Assembly: GCA_020072655.1 (NCBI GenBank)
Contig: JAIQGH010000031.1
Location: forward strand, 1 to 42,952
Origin: Terriglobia bacterium
GTDB lineage: Bacteria; Acidobacteriota; Terriglobia; UBA7540
DNA: 42,952 bases
Reading direction: 5' to 3'
Shown here: positions 1 through 8,681 of the stretch, piece by piece
Layout of the letters: the number at the start of each line of letters is the position of its first letter
Position numbering within the stretch: the stretch's first letter is position 1
Program-made: the position numbers and the translations under genes
The notes under the pieces: generated by a model
Told to the model about the DNA's origin: nothing
What the model saw: the letters and a program-made list of their open reading frames with translations, nothing else
Database searches by the model: none

Positions 1-672
1 ATAGTATTCATCGGCCCGAAAGGCCAGGATTCTTTCTCCCTGAGAAGCGAGACGCAGATAGCAAGTGATGATCGAGAAAGCGCCTTCTTCCGTCATCATC
101 GACAGCAGTCGCGGAGAAATAACGTGGATGCCGGAAAAGGCCAGCGCCTGAACCTGCTGCAAAGGTTGGACCAATTCAGTTTGATCGCTACCCGAACGCC
201 TGCCACAAAGCTGCTGCCTTTCGTCGAAGAGCAAGTACCGGGAGGTTTTTCGGTCTTTCACCGCCAGGGTGGCGAGAGCCTGGTTCGCGGAATGAAATCG
301 CACCATGCGGGGCAGATCGATGGTGCTGATGACATCGACATTGTGCACAATGAAAGGCTCTTCAAGACCGCCGGAATCCTCAAGAAAAAAATGAGCAGCT
401 TTTTTCAGGCCGCCGCCGGTATCAAGCAGAACTTCCTCGCGGGAGATGACAATCCGCATGCCAAAGTCATCGTTGGTTTGCAGATATTGGACGATCATAT
501 CCGCAAAGTGATGCACGTTGATGATCACCTCGCGAATTCCAAAGGAGCGCAAGCGAGAGAGGGTGATCTCCAGGAGCGTGCGGCCAGCGACTTCCACCAG
601 CGCCTTGGGGCGCTGGTCGGTGAGTGGTCGCAAACGCGTGCCGAGGCCGGCGGCCAAAATCATCGCTTTCAT
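1..672 (-). CDS. MurU-like sugar-1-phosphate nucleotidyltransferase (3' end outside window)
   Basis: The frame is open from the ATG at 672-670 to the window edge, giving 224 codons with no stop. The N-terminus has the nucleotidyltransferase signature LAAGLGTRLRPLT followed by RPKALVEVAG, the nucleotide-binding loop of the GlmU/RmlA/MurU superfamily. Further motifs are the metal-binding HNVDV and an RKTSRYLLFD segment. In the MurU subgroup the enzyme transfers UMP to N-acetylmuramate alpha-1-phosphate during peptidoglycan sugar recycling. The ATG overlaps the stop of the preceding kinase gene (ATGA), so the two are probably translationally coupled. The kinase-MurU pairing resembles the AmgK-MurU salvage route, which is the reason for preferring MurU over a mannose-1-phosphate guanylyltransferase. 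The substrate cannot be proven from sequence alone. Confidence 0.85.
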   Translation of the reverse strand, partial: MKAMILAAGLGTRLRPLTDQRPKALVEVAGRTLLEITLSRLRSFGIREVIINVHHFADMIVQYLQTNDDFGMRIVISREEVLLDTGGGLKKAAHFFLEDSGGLEEPFIVHNVDVISTIDLPRMVRFHSANQALATLAVKDRKTSRYLLFDERQQLCGRRSGSDQTELVQPLQQVQALAFSGIHVISPRLLSMMTEEGAFSIITCYLRLASQGERILAFRADEYY

Positions 673-2105
673 TTGCCCAAGCTCTCCAGCTCAAGATGCC
701 GCACCACGACCTCCACCCCGTCCCGGCCGCGCAGATGTTTTGCTAATTGCTCCGCCAGATAGACCGAGCGGTGCTGGCCCCCCGTGCAACCGAACGACAC
801 CATCAAGCTCTTGAAGCCGCGCGCCTGATAATTGCAGACGCTGGCATCCACCAGCGACAAGGCGCTGGCCAGAAACTGATGCACGCTCTCGTGCTGATTG
901 AGGTAATCGATCACCGGCGCGTCTTTGCCCGTGAAAGGCTGGAAACGCTCTTCGCGTCCGGGGTTGGGGAGGCTGCGGCAGTCGAAGACGAATCCGCCGC
1001 CATGCCCCGCCTCGTCTTCCGGCAGGCCGCGGCGAAATGAAAAACTGTAAATCCGGACGACCAGCTTATCGGCTTCCGTCGTCAAGGCCTGCAATTTCTC
1101 CGAGGCCACCATGCTTCGGAAGGCGTCCATGAGCACCGGCAGCGCGATGGGCAACTCGACGTGCTCAAGGAGCCAGCGCAAGTTTTTCAGCGCGTAGGGC
1201 ACGCTTTGCAGGAAATGAACTCTGCGCTCGTAGAAGCCGCGAAAGCCGTACGCGCCCAACGCCTGCATGATGCGGACGTAAACGTAGCCGTAGTAGTGCT
1301 GCATGAAGACTTCGCGCTCGAGCTGGATGAAATCGGCCAGCCTCTCAAGGTAATGATCGAGCAGTTGCTGGCGCAACTCCGGCGGCAGGTCGGCCTTGGC
1401 ATCGTACAAAAGGGAGGCGATATCGTATTGCAGCGCTCCTTTCCGGCCGCCTTGGTAATCCAAGAAGAAGGGGCAGCCGTCGCGCAACATGACGTTGCGT
1501 GACTGGAAATCACGATAGAGAAAGTAGTCGCGATTGGCGCTCAACAAGAATCTGGTCAGACGGGCGAAATCGTCTTCGAGCGCTTGCTCGCTGAAAGGAA
1601 TGCCCGCGAGCCTGAGAAAGTAGTACTTGAAGTAATTCAAATCCCAAGCGATGGACTGGCGATCGAAGCTGGCACGCGGATAGCACACCCGGTAATTCAG
1701 ATTGCGGCCCGCTTCGATCTGAAAGCGTGGCAACCAGGCCACAACTTGGCGATAGGTTTCCAGCACTTGGGGAGCAATGTTCTCGCCGATACGATTCTTC
1801 GACAGAAACTCAAAAAGGGTTGTGTCCCCCAGGTCTTCTTCGAGGTAAGCGCCGTGGCTCAAGTCATCCGCGTAAATTTCCGGCACCGGCAGACCCTGCC
1901 GACGAAAGTGCCTGGAGAATTCGAGGAAAGCGGCGTTCTCTTCGCGGACGCCATAGAGAACACCAATCGCGCTGAGATTTTCGCTGGCCAGCCGGATGAT
2001 ATTCCGCCCCGAGCCGCCGAGCTGGCCCTGCAGCGGCTGCATCCGCACGGCCGGTGAGTGGAAATGCTGCTCAAAGAGCTTCTTGAGAACGTCCATGCCC
2101 GTCAT
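669..2105 (-). CDS. Aminosugar kinase-like phosphotransferase fused to a RapZ C-terminal domain
   Basis: This is a protein of about 478 aa with two domains. Residues 1 to about 330 are an APH/AmgK-like (COG3178-type) phosphotransferase. The catalytic loop reads YRDFQSRNVM and the metal-binding segment FFLDYQGG, followed by YDIASLLYDA. Residues from about 350 to the end match the RapZ C-terminal domain: SFSFRRGLP, FDCRSLPNPG and GCTGGQHRSVYLAEQLA, the last being the family signature. The RapZ N-terminal P-loop NTPase is absent. AmgK phosphorylates MurNAc/GlcNAc at C1. The RapZ C-terminal domain senses glucosamine-6-phosphate and binds the GlmY/GlmZ RNAs in enterobacteria. The start is uncertain: a TTG at 2111, the ATG at 2105 and an ATG at 2096 are in frame, and no strong RBS precedes any of them. 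The stop overlaps the MurU-like start. Confidence 0.85.
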   Translation of the reverse strand: MTGMDVLKKLFEQHFHSPAVRMQPLQGQLGGSGRNIIRLASENLSAIGVLYGVREENAAFLEFSRHFRRQGLPVPEIYADDLSHGAYLEEDLGDTTLFEFLSKNRIGENIAPQVLETYRQVVAWLPRFQIEAGRNLNYRVCYPRASFDRQSIAWDLNYFKYYFLRLAGIPFSEQALEDDFARLTRFLLSANRDYFLYRDFQSRNVMLRDGCPFFLDYQGGRKGALQYDIASLLYDAKADLPPELRQQLLDHYLERLADFIQLEREVFMQHYYGYVYVRIMQALGAYGFRGFYERRVHFLQSVPYALKNLRWLLEHVELPIALPVLMDAFRSMVASEKLQALTTEADKLVVRIYSFSFRRGLPEDEAGHGGGFVFDCRSLPNPGREERFQPFTGKDAPVIDYLNQHESVHQFLASALSLVDASVCNYQARGFKSLMVSFGCTGGQHRSVYLAEQLAKHLRGRDGVEVVVRHLELESLGK

Positions 2106-2360
2106 TGCCAACGCCGCAGTCCGGACGGATCACTGACATTGATTGCCTTCGAGCATCTCAGTTGAGATTTGGCTGGCGGTGCGCTTCAACGGAACCATCG
2201 GGCCGGCAAAGAACGTTTCCGGTCTCAGATTGAACCAGCCCGGCCGGATATTTGAATCGATAGGTCCATCTCGTGAAAAGCTCAGCTATGACGCGGGCCT
2301 GCGTGCCGCCGGCCACCACAAAGATACCATCGAACGCGCGACCCAAGAACCGAAAGGTCG

Positions 2361-4064
2361 CTAGAACAGTCCCTGCGCCTGACCCTGCTCGTCGATGTCC
2401 ACGCGCACGGCGGCGGGCGAAGAGCCCAGGCCGGGCATGGTCATCATCTCGCCCGCGAGCGGATACAGGAAGCCCGCTCCGGCCGACAGCCGCAGGTCGC
2501 GGATCGGGAATTTGTAGCCTTTCGGCACGCCTTTCCAATCCGGGTTGTGCGAATAAGACAGGTGAGTCTTGGCCATGCAGATGGGCAAACGACCGAAGCC
2601 AAGCTCAGTGTAGAGCTTGATCTTGCGTTCGGCTTCCGGCTGGTATTCGACGTCATCGGCGCCGTAGACCCGCGTGGCCAGCGTTCGGATCTTATCCTTG
2701 ATCGGCAGGTCGTCGGGATAAAGGAGCCGCATCTTGCTCGGTTGATCCGCCGCCTTCACCACAGCCTCCGCGAGCTCCGTCCCTCCCGCGCCACCGCGCG
2801 CAAACACGTCGGAAACAATCGCGTCCTCGGCGCCCATTTCCCTGGCGCGCTCGGCAATGAAGTTCAGTTCGGCGTCGGTATCGGTTTCAAAGCGATTGAC
2901 CGCAACAATCACAGGAACGCCGGTGAGTTTGACGATGCACAGCGCCGCTCCCAACGCCGGCAGCCCTCGCTCGATGGCTGGGATATTTTCCTGGATCAAT
3001 TCCGGAGGCAGCGGCTTGCCGGCCACGATCTTCCCCACGCCGCCGTGCATTTTTAGAGCGCGTACGGTCGTGACCACGACCGCCGCGGCAACTTCCAGGC
3101 CACCCTGTCGGCAAGTGATGTTAACCAGCTTCTCATAGCCCATGTCGGCGCCGAATCCCGACTCCGTGACCACGTAATCGGCCAGCTTGAGGGCAACTTT
3201 GTCGGCCAGGATGGAGTTGTTCCCGTGTGCAACATTTCCGAACGGCCCGCAATGCACAAGCACCGGCGTGTTCTCAATGGTCTGCATGAGGTTCGGCCGC
3301 AGCGCATCCTTCAGGAGCACGGTCATCGCCCCGGCAGCCTGCAAGTCTTCCGCCGTGACCGGCTTCCCATCCTTGTTGAAGCCGACCACGGCTCGGCCGA
3401 GGCGGTTCCGCAGGTCGCGCAAGGACGTGGCCAGAGCGAGGATCGACATCGTCTCGCACGCCGCCGTGATGTCGAAGCCGGTTTCGCGCGGAAAACCGTT
3501 CAATCTACCTCCCAGGCCGATCACGATGTCGCGCAGGACCCGGTCGTTCACGTCCACGGCGCGTCGCCAAGTGATGTTGAAAGGATCGAGGTTGAGCTTG
3601 TTGCCATGCATCAGGCTGGCGTCGACCATCGCCGCGCAGAGGTTCTGGGCCGCCGTGACGGCGTGAAAGTCGCCAGTCAGGTGAAGGTTGAAATCCTCCA
3701 TCGGCACAACCTGGGAGTAGCCTCCGCCCGCCGCGCCTCCCTTGATGCCGAAGGTCGGCCCTTGCGACGGCTGCCGGCAGGTGTTGCAGACTTTCTTGCC
3801 GATCCTGGCCAAAGCCTGACCAAGGCCGACGGCGGTCACGCTTTTGCCCTCGCCCAGCGGCGTCGGCGGGATGGCAGTGACCACGATGAGCTTTCCGTTC
3901 GGCGAGTCCTTCAGCCGGTCGAGTAGATCCAGGCTGACTTTAGCCTTGAGACGACCGTAAAGCTCCAACTCGTCGTCTTGAATCCCCGCGGCTCGGGCAA
4001 TCTCCGTGATGGGTTTCAGATGGGCCGCGCGCGCTATCGCCAGATCACATGGAATTGAGGACAT
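2361..4064 (-). CDS. fhs: Formate-tetrahydrofolate ligase
   Basis: This is a full-length protein of 567 aa; the family is usually about 555-560. It catalyses ATP-dependent formylation of tetrahydrofolate with formate to give 10-formyl-THF in the cytoplasm. Diagnostic sequence includes the P-loop TPLGEGKS at residues 68-75, the glycine-rich FGIKGGAAGGGYSQVVPMED block, the LTGDFHA segment and the conserved C-terminal GLF. The segment before FGIKGG is CRQPSQGPT, slightly divergent from the common REPSLGP. The ATG at 4064 follows a good SD (GGGAGGA). It lies 38 bp downstream of the natural hypF stop, so it looks like the last gene of the hydrogenase unit. A 255-bp spacer separates it from the next minus-strand gene; that spacer shows no recognisable gene. 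Confidence 0.97.
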   Translation of the reverse strand: MSSIPCDLAIARAAHLKPITEIARAAGIQDDELELYGRLKAKVSLDLLDRLKDSPNGKLIVVTAIPPTPLGEGKSVTAVGLGQALARIGKKVCNTCRQPSQGPTFGIKGGAAGGGYSQVVPMEDFNLHLTGDFHAVTAAQNLCAAMVDASLMHGNKLNLDPFNITWRRAVDVNDRVLRDIVIGLGGRLNGFPRETGFDITAACETMSILALATSLRDLRNRLGRAVVGFNKDGKPVTAEDLQAAGAMTVLLKDALRPNLMQTIENTPVLVHCGPFGNVAHGNNSILADKVALKLADYVVTESGFGADMGYEKLVNITCRQGGLEVAAAVVVTTVRALKMHGGVGKIVAGKPLPPELIQENIPAIERGLPALGAALCIVKLTGVPVIVAVNRFETDTDAELNFIAERAREMGAEDAIVSDVFARGGAGGTELAEAVVKAADQPSKMRLLYPDDLPIKDKIRTLATRVYGADDVEYQPEAERKIKLYTELGFGRLPICMAKTHLSYSHNPDWKGVPKGYKFPIRDLRLSAGAGFLYPLAGEMMTMPGLGSSPAAVRVDIDEQGQAQGLF

Positions 4065-4102
4065 AAGATTCCTCCCGTATGCTGAATAAGTTGGAACGGC
4101 AG

Positions 4103-4231
4103 CTAGCCTTGCCGGTGAGCTGCCACCAGCGCCTGTCCAAGGCTGAGGCCACCATCGCCGGCGGGGACCTCCGAGTGGGTGAACACCTCAAAACCTGCTC
4201 CAGCGAGACGCGCGACGAGACCCTCTTGCAG
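4103..4231 (-). pseudogene. hypF: Orphaned C-terminal codons of hypF behind an in-frame TAA
   Basis: Reading on in the hypF frame past the TAA at 4234-4232 gives 42 sense codons and then TAG at 4105-4103. The tail begins LQEGLVARLAGAGFEV and contains PAGDGGLSLGQALVAA, matching the conserved end of HypF (PPNDGGISLGQ in homologues). The DGG segment belongs to the Kae1-like nucleotide/metal site. The reading frame is unbroken, so a single-base change of a sense codon (TAC or TAT would fit a Tyr) to TAA explains it. It could be a true nonsense mutation or a base-call error. Confidence 0.85.
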
Positions 4232-6376
4232 TTAGACGTTCTGGAAAGTGCCTCCACTCAAGCAGACTCGCTGCAGGCCGGTACGCTCCCGCAGCAGGTT
4301 CGCCAGGCGGAGGAAGACCTCGATTAGGCCATTGTGGAAGCGGCGACTGATGAGGCCGACTGTTTCATTGCGCCCCAGGTCGGAGATGAGCGCCTCGAAG
4401 AGTGGCTTGGTTTCGATCACCCATCCCGTGCCATCCGTGCTTAGCTCCAGTGGGTACGCTGTCGTGTCGCCACCGCCGATGGCCGCCTCCAGCTCAATCG
4501 CGGCCTGCGCTTCATAGGTAACCCTTTGACGAATGCCGACGAGCGCTGCCACGGCGTCGAACAACCGGCCACAACTGGAAGTGAGCGGAGAGTTCACTCC
4601 ACGCCCGGCCATCCTGACCAGGACTTCCGCCTGCCGACGATCGAGTTGCTTGACGAAGTTGATCGGCAGGCCCCAGAGACGCTCGCCGAAGTGCTGGGCG
4701 AGGTAGCTGACCGCCATGCGCCAGGGCTCATGGATAGCGGCCGCTCCGCCCGGCATGGGCACATAGCGAAAATGCGCCGCACGAGAGAAGGATCTGTAAT
4801 CGGCGGCCAGCACTTCCCCGCCCCAAACGTTTCCGTCGGTTCCATAGCCCGTGCCGTCGAGGGCGAAGCCGATGACTTGGCCTTCGAGATGGTTCTCGGC
4901 CATGCAGCTCGCGATGTGCGCATGGTGGTGTTGCACGCCCACCCGCTCGATTCCTTTCTGCCCGAGCGCCCAACGCGTCGAGAAGTAGTCAGGATGGAGG
5001 TCATAGGCGACAACCTGCGGTTCAATCTCGAGCACCTGCTCAAGATGCTCGATCGCCTCTTCGAAGAACCGATGGCTCTCCAGATTTTCCAAGTCTCCGA
5101 TGTGCTGGCTGAGAAAGGCCTGGCGGCCGCGGGTGAGGCAGATGGTGTTTTTGAGCTCACCGCCCACGGCCAGAACGCCAGGCATATCCTTGCCCAGAAA
5201 AACCGGCACGGGAACAAAGCCACGGGAGCGACGCAGTTGGCGCACCCGTCCGCCGCTCGCGCGCGTGACGGAATCGTCGCACCGAACCAGGATGTCCCGG
5301 TTGTGAACCAGGAAGAAATCGGCCAGCTCGGACAAGCGCGCCACCGCTTCCTGATTCTCGATGGTGATGGGTTCCTCGCTCAGATTCCCGCTCGTCATCA
5401 CCAAGGCAAGAAACTGGCCCGCCGCGAACAGAAGATGATGCAAGGGCGTGTAAGGCAAGAACACGCCCAGTTCCCGAATATCCGGTGCAACCGCCTCCGC
5501 GATCGGAGTCGGATGTTTCTTCCGCAGTAGGACGACGGGCCTTTCCGGCCCCAGCAACAAGCCGCGGGCGAGATCATCCACTTCACAGAATTGTTCCAGA
5601 GTCTTCAGGTCGCGGACCATGATGGCGAAGGGTTTGCCGACGCGCCGTTTGCGCGCGCGCAGCAATTCAACCGCGACGGCGTTCGTCGCGTCCGCAGCCA
5701 GATGAAAACCGCCCAGGCCCTTCACGGCGACCACTGCGCCGGATGCGAGCCGAGCAGCGGCCTCGGCAACAGGCTCCCCCGTCTCGACGCGTGTGCCGCG
5801 GACGTCCCAAAGCTCCACGCGTGGCCCGCAATCCCAACAGGCATTGGGTTGGGCATGAAAGCGGCGGTTGCCCGGGTCGTCGTACTCGCGCTGGCAGGCC
5901 GGGCACAGGGGGAAGACCCCCATCGAAGTCCGCGGCCGGTCGTAAGGGATTTCGCGGACAATGGTAAATCGCGGGCCGCAGTTCGTGCAGTTGATGAACG
6001 GATAGTGATAGCGCCGGTCAGCGGGATCGAACAGCTCGCGCAGGCAATCGTCACAGATGGCGACGTCGGGAGAAATCAGCGCCCGGCGCTCATCGCCGAG
6101 CCGGCTGGGAAGAATGCGAAACTCGGCGTCGTGGTCGCAAGCAAGATCACGGATCGCCAGGCTGGTGATTCGCGCGAGTGGAGGAAGTTCACGGGGCAGG
6201 CGGTCGAGGAAAGCCTCCACGGAAGCCGTCGGCCCTTCGACCTCGATGGCCACTCCGGCGACGGTATTCGCGATCGCGCCCGTCAGACCCAGCTCGTGGG
6301 CCAAACGGTATACGTACGGCCGGAAACCGACGCCCTGCACGATCCCCGCGACTTCGATTCCTTTGCGGACTTCCAT
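4232..6376 (-). CDS. hypF: Carbamoyltransferase HypF, C-terminally truncated by an in-frame stop
   Basis: HypF makes thiocarbamate on HypE from carbamoyl phosphate, the source of the cyanide ligands of [NiFe] hydrogenase. From the ATG at 6376 the frame gives 714 aa; with the 42 codons behind the stop it would be 757 positions, the normal family size. Domains in order are acylphosphatase (VQGVGFRP near residues 13-20), paired zinc-finger cysteines (C108/C111, C130/C133, C158/C161, C180/C183), a YrdC-like domain (KGLGGFHLAADATN near 219) and a Kae1-like carbamoyltransferase domain (HHHAH near 483-487). The last translated residues are SGGTFQNV. An upstream in-frame ATG at 6472 would overlap hypB by 88 bp and add non-conserved sequence, so 6376, behind GGTGG, is preferred. 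See the downstream pseudogene segment. Confidence 0.93.
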   Translation of the reverse strand: MEVRKGIEVAGIVQGVGFRPYVYRLAHELGLTGAIANTVAGVAIEVEGPTASVEAFLDRLPRELPPLARITSLAIRDLACDHDAEFRILPSRLGDERRALISPDVAICDDCLRELFDPADRRYHYPFINCTNCGPRFTIVREIPYDRPRTSMGVFPLCPACQREYDDPGNRRFHAQPNACWDCGPRVELWDVRGTRVETGEPVAEAAARLASGAVVAVKGLGGFHLAADATNAVAVELLRARKRRVGKPFAIMVRDLKTLEQFCEVDDLARGLLLGPERPVVLLRKKHPTPIAEAVAPDIRELGVFLPYTPLHHLLFAAGQFLALVMTSGNLSEEPITIENQEAVARLSELADFFLVHNRDILVRCDDSVTRASGGRVRQLRRSRGFVPVPVFLGKDMPGVLAVGGELKNTICLTRGRQAFLSQHIGDLENLESHRFFEEAIEHLEQVLEIEPQVVAYDLHPDYFSTRWALGQKGIERVGVQHHHAHIASCMAENHLEGQVIGFALDGTGYGTDGNVWGGEVLAADYRSFSRAAHFRYVPMPGGAAAIHEPWRMAVSYLAQHFGERLWGLPINFVKQLDRRQAEVLVRMAGRGVNSPLTSSCGRLFDAVAALVGIRQRVTYEAQAAIELEAAIGGGDTTAYPLELSTDGTGWVIETKPLFEALISDLGRNETVGLISRRFHNGLIEVFLRLANLLRERTGLQRVCLSGGTFQNV

Positions 6377-6384
6377 GTCCACCG

Positions 6385-7086
6385 TTAGGGCACCGACCGA
6401 GCGCGTGATGCGACCGGAGCTTCCGCAGCGGGCTGAACCTGACGGCGACGCGCATCCAGCCATCCAACCCATGCGTCCATTCCGGTGGCCGCTGTGGCCG
6501 AGACTTCCAGAATCTCGATCTCAGGATGCACGCGGCGAGCGTTCTCCCGCGCTGCTGCCATGCTAAAAGGAACGTGGGGCAGGAGATCAATCTTGCTAAG
6601 GATGAGCAATTCGGCACGAAAGAAGATGGCAGGATACTTGAGCGGCTTGTCGTCGCCTTCGGTGACGCTCAGCACCACGATTTTCGCCGCCTCGCCCAGG
6701 TCGTAGCTGGCGGGGCACACGAGGTTCCCGACATTCTCGATGAAAAGCAGATCAAAGCCCTCCAGCCGCCAGTCAGAAAGCGCGCGCTCGACCATCCGCG
6801 CGTCGAGGTGGCAGGCGCCACCCGTGGTGATCTGCTTCACAGGAAAACCGAAGCGCGCCAGACGCCGGGCATCGTTGTCCGTCTGGACGTCGCCGGTTAG
6901 GACCGCGACGCGGTCGCCGCGCGGCAGCCGGGCAAGTGTTTGCTCAAGCAGGGTCGTCTTCCCCGCTCCGGGAGAACTGATGAAGTTCAGGCAGAGGATT
7001 CCGTGCTCGCGAAAGCGACTGCGAAGGCCGGCAGCAAGGCGGTCGTTTTCACTAAGAACTTTTTTCTCTAGCGGAACTCGTTCCAT
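6385..7086 (-). CDS. hypB: Hydrogenase nickel incorporation GTPase HypB
   Basis: This 233-aa SIMIBI-class GTPase drives nickel insertion into the hydrogenase large subunit together with HypA. It has the P-loop SSPGAGKTTLLE, the GDVQTDNDA switch region, the metal-binding Cys-His pair in GGACHLDA, ENVGNLVCPA, and SKIDLL as the NKxD-type base-recognition motif. The histidine-rich nickel-storage N-terminus and the CxxC N-terminal motif of some HypB proteins are absent, so this is the short form. The ATG at 7086 follows a purine-rich GTGGAAGA. A longer in-frame ORF reaching 7329 overlaps hypA and its extra residues look like antisense of that gene. hypF starts 8 bp downstream. Confidence 0.96.
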   Translation of the reverse strand: MERVPLEKKVLSENDRLAAGLRSRFREHGILCLNFISSPGAGKTTLLEQTLARLPRGDRVAVLTGDVQTDNDARRLARFGFPVKQITTGGACHLDARMVERALSDWRLEGFDLLFIENVGNLVCPASYDLGEAAKIVVLSVTEGDDKPLKYPAIFFRAELLILSKIDLLPHVPFSMAAARENARRVHPEIEILEVSATAATGMDAWVGWLDARRRQVQPAAEAPVASRARSVP

Positions 7087-7108
7087 TCTTCCACTCTCTT
7101 TCAATACC

Positions 7109-7498
7109 TCAGGCGGCGCCCCGGAGGCCCGTTCCAGGCGCCGGGGCGGCTTGCGGTTCTTCGATCTCCAAGTAAACCATCTCCAACTCGTCCCCGCTGA
7201 CGCAGCGCGACTCGGTTGACCCGCAGTCCGGACAGACGAGATTGAAATCCACGACTCGGAAAAGGCAACCGCACTCGCAGCAACGCTGGCGGCGGGGGCA
7301 GGTCTCAACCTCCAGCGCGAGCGGTTCAAGGTCGGACCCGCGCACTAGCGCCTCAAACGAGAAACTGAGCGCGTCCGGCTCCACTCCCGAAAGCTCTCCG
7401 ACGCGCACACCCACTTTCGCCACGCGCACCCCAGGCCGCCGTGCGGCTTCGGCTCGAACGGCCTCCAGGATCGAATTGGCGATGCTCAGCTCGTGCAT
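7109..7498 (-). CDS. hypA: Hydrogenase nickel incorporation protein HypA
   Basis: This is a 129-aa nickel metallochaperone partnering HypB. The N-terminus MHELSIANSILEAV supplies the essential nickel-binding His2. The second half carries the structural zinc site: cysteines in the RCCECG segment paired with CPDCG about 17 residues on. The ATG at 7498 is fixed by the invariant MHE start; a longer in-frame extension to 7633 is not conserved in type. The hypB ATG lies 22 bp beyond its stop. Upstream, 109 bp separate it from the hypE stop, the largest gap inside the hydrogenase unit, and that gap carries a short repeat element. Confidence 0.95.
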   Translation of the reverse strand: MHELSIANSILEAVRAEAARRPGVRVAKVGVRVGELSGVEPDALSFSFEALVRGSDLEPLALEVETCPRRQRCCECGCLFRVVDFNLVCPDCGSTESRCVSGDELEMVYLEIEEPQAAPAPGTGLRGAA

Positions 7499-7501
7499 AA
7501 G

Positions 7502-7599
7502 AACAGTTGACAGTTCACAGTTCCCCTCTCCTGAGCACCGGCTAGCATCTGACGGAACATCGTTGCTCGCCGTGTCCCACCCGTGAGGTAGCGAACTGT
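7502..7599. repeat. Spacer element with CAGTT-type tandem repeats and an inverted arm
   Basis: Between hypE and hypA, 7502-7523 is a run of CAGTT units separated by 2 bases (GA, CA). The sequence GAACTGT at 7593-7599 is the inverse complement of ACAGTTC in that run. The arrangement of a short degenerate tandem array facing an inverted arm resembles the spacers near 26.7, 30.9 and 32.6 kb, although the unit sequence differs. Function is unknown. Confidence 0.4.
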
Positions 7600-7607
7600 C
7601 CACCTCC

Positions 7608-8681
7608 TCAGCAAATCCTCGGCAACTGGTCACCGGCGAGCATATCCACGATGCGAGTTGTGCCGATGAGCGTGCGCATGGCGACTACCCCAGGATGTGC
7701 CTCCGTCACCGTGCCGATCAAATCCGCGCGCTCGCCCAGCGGGTGGGAGCGCATCGCGGCGAGAACGTCTTCGATAACCTCCGGTGCAACAATGGCGACG
7801 AGCTTCCCCTCGTTCGCCACATAGAGGGGATCAAGCCCCAGCAGCTCGCAGGCTCCTTTCACTTCCTCGCGCACAAGAATCGTCTTCTCGTCCAAGAGCA
7901 TCCCCACCCGCGACTGCGCGGCGATTTCGTTGAGCGCACTGGAGACGCCGCCCCGCGTGGGGTCACGCATGCAGCGGATGCCGGTGGGCGTGGCGGCGAC
8001 CATCGCGGCGACGAGCCCGTGCAGGGCCGCGCTGTCGCTTGCGACCGAGCTCTCAAATTCCAAACCCTCGCGCACGGCCATGACGGCAATCCCGTGCTCG
8101 CCGATCGAGCCGCTCAGGATGACGCCGTCTCCCGGCCGGGCCTGGTCTGCCGACAAACACAAGCCTTCAGGGACGACGCCCAGGCCCGAGGTGTTGATGA
8201 AGAGTCCGTCGCCACTGCCCTTTTCGACGACCTTCGTATCGCCCGTCACCACCTGGACTCCGGCACTTTCCGCAGCATGATGAAGCGAATTGACGACCTG
8301 CGACAGCGTCTCCATGGGGAGGCCTTCTTCGATAATGAACGCCGCGCTCAAGCAGAGCGGCTGGGCTCCGCCCATAGCGAGATCGTTTATCGTGCCGTGC
8401 ACCGCGAGCGAGCCGATATCGCCGCCGGGGAAGAAAAGCGGCTGAACCACGAACGAATCCGTGGTGAAGGCCAGCCGCACGCCGTCCACACTCATAATTG
8501 CCTGATCGTCCAGCCTCGCCAGAATCGGGTTTTGAAAAGCCGGCAGGAAGATTTCGCGAATCAGATCCGCCGTCAGCTTGCCCCCGCTTCCGTGGCCGAG
8601 GAGAATTGTGCCCTTCGACGGCAGCGGCGTCGGACAGGTGAATTCCGGCTTGGGTCGATCGCTCAAAAACGTTGCTCTCAA
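7608..8681 (-). CDS. hypE: Hydrogenase maturation protein HypE
   Basis: HypE receives the carbamoyl group from HypF on its C-terminal cysteine and dehydrates it to a thiocyanate that becomes the Fe-CN ligand. The protein ends PRIC, the canonical modified C-terminus. The N-terminal ATP-binding half shows GHGSGGK, TTDSFVV and [10 protein letters not shown]; the C-terminal half shows RDPTRGGV. The ORF extends upstream to 8795 inside hypD without conserved sequence. The likely start is TTG at 8681-8679, which overlaps the hypD stop (TTGA), or TTG at 8666 behind a GAGAG; either gives about 352-357 aa, near the usual 330-350. No ATG is available near the conserved start. Confidence 0.94.
   Translation of the reverse strand: MRATFLSDRPKPEFTCPTPLPSKGTILLGHGSGGKLTADLIREIFLPAFQNPILARLDDQAIMSVDGVRLAFTTDSFVVQPLFFPGGDIGSLAVHGTINDLAMGGAQPLCLSAAFIIEEGLPMETLSQVVNSLHHAAESAGVQVVTGDTKVVEKGSGDGLFINTSGLGVVPEGLCLSADQARPGDGVILSGSIGEHGIAVMAVREGLEFESSVASDSAALHGLVAAMVAATPTGIRCMRDPTRGGVSSALNEIAAQSRVGMLLDEKTILVREEVKGACELLGLDPLYVANEGKLVAIVAPEVIEDVLAAMRSHPLGERADLIGTVTEAHPGVVAMRTLIGTTRIVDMLAGDQLPRIC

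Noticed and set aside
2158-2538. Minus-strand frame of 126 codons overlapping the fhs end
   Set aside because: The first half is out-of-frame fhs; the part in the spacer has no motif and no start signal. A decayed gene remnant cannot be excluded.
4232-4234. Stop codon reassignment or selenocysteine/pyrrolysine insertion in hypF
   Set aside because: The codon is TAA, not TGA or TAG, and TAA ends other genes in the window normally.
4045-4257. Minus-strand frame of 70 codons spanning the hypF/fhs junction
   Set aside because: It is another frame of the hypF tail; the conserved residues lie in the hypF frame itself.
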